From assembly GCA_014378285.1 (NCBI GenBank), contig JACMNZ010000010.1:1-6909 (forward strand): 6,909 bases of DNA, read 5' to 3'. This DNA comes from Pseudopedobacter sp. (lineage in GTDB: Bacteria > Bacteroidota > Bacteroidia > Sphingobacteriales > Sphingobacteriaceae). Positions 6,751-6,909 of the stretch are shown piece after piece (position 1 is the first letter of the stretch; every line of letters starts with the position of its first letter). The notes under the pieces are model-generated. The model had not been told where the DNA came from. It did not search any database and saw only the letters and a list, made by a program, of their open reading frames with translations. Both the position numbers and the translations under genes were made by a program.

Positions 6751-6909
6751 TTATTCTATAAAGTTAGCATTAAAATTACTTTCGTTCTTAATCTTAGTTT
6801 CGGCCGATACTTTATTGATTACCCAACCTATAAACTGTCCATTTAACCCCTTAAGGTAGTTAATATGCTGTTTTTTGCCAATTGTTAAACTTTGGTTGGC
6901 TTCAAAAAC
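6751..6909 (-). CDS. C-terminal fragment of a probable Wzc/GumC-type polysaccharide co-polymerase/tyrosine kinase; cut by window edge
   Basis: Seen: the last 52 codons of an open frame running in from the window edge, reading VFEANQSLTIGKKQHINYLK, then GLNGQFIGWVINKVSAETK and an asparagine-rich tail ending in TAA. Known: Wzc-like exopolysaccharide chain-length regulators and tyrosine kinases end their P-loop kinase domain with a stretch of the form 'VF-x-A ... L ... F-I-G-W-V-[IL]-N-x-V', and in Bacteroidota the N-terminal Wzz domain is fused to it. The fragment fits that pattern, and a gene of this kind is expected just before the glycosyltransferases. The Walker motifs and Wzz domain are outside the window. 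The tail here has no tyrosine cluster, unlike classical Wzc proteins, so autophosphorylation on a C-terminal Tyr-rich tail is not supported. The stop directly abuts the next gene's ATG. Confidence 0.55.
   Translation of the reverse strand, partial: VFEANQSLTIGKKQHINYLKGLNGQFIGWVINKVSAETKIKNESNFNANFIE

Noticed and set aside
1..6909. CRISPR array, insertion sequence, tRNA or phage remnant
   Set aside because: Scanning by eye found no spaced direct repeats, transposase frame, terminal inverted repeats or tRNA-like cloverleaf; nearly every base is within the minus-strand biosynthetic genes.

Overview
The window lies inside a single polysaccharide-biosynthesis operon, read entirely on the minus strand, so genes are listed in transcription order from high to low coordinates. 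The DNA is strongly AT-rich by eye. Almost all starts lack a clear Shine-Dalgarno sequence, and the proteins read like the exopolysaccharide/capsule enzymes of Bacteroidota. The closest impression is Pedobacter or other Sphingobacteriaceae, but this is inferred from protein style, not from a database search.

Transcription order: (1) the last 52 codons of a probable Wzc/GumC-type polysaccharide co-polymerase/tyrosine kinase, cut by the window edge (6751-6909); (2) a membrane-anchored family 2 glycosyltransferase (5584-6750); (3) a 43-residue single-span membrane protein (5441-5572) that is easily missed because of its size; (4) a multi-spanning O-antigen ligase/polymerase (Wzy/WaaL-like) protein (3948-5441); (5) a GT4-like glycosyltransferase resembling TuaH-type enzymes (2670-3878); (6) a second, canonical GT4 glycosyltransferase (1567-2667); (7) an MBOAT O-acyltransferase of the AlgI/DltB type (136-1563); (8) the first 45 codons of a signal-anchored protein, probably the partner usually found after such MBOATs (1-136, cut by the edge).

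The genes are packed tightly. Gaps are 0, 11, -1 (TAATG overlap), 69, 2, 3 and -1 (TAATG overlap) nucleotides. The only appreciable intergenic stretch is the 69 bases before the TuaH-like gene. No terminator, tRNA, rRNA, insertion sequence or CRISPR array is visible.

Working model: the glycosyltransferases build a repeat unit on a lipid carrier at the inner membrane. The Wzy-like protein polymerises it on the periplasmic side, and the Wzc-like protein controls chain length and export. The MBOAT, with the protein begun at the window's lower end, adds acyl (probably acetyl) groups to the polymer. The initiating sugar-phosphate transferase, flippase and outer-membrane exporter are not in this window. 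The points that most deserve a second look are the uncharacterised 43-residue membrane protein, whose stop overlaps the polymerase start, and a 12-A homopolymer inside the TuaH-like glycosyltransferase gene.
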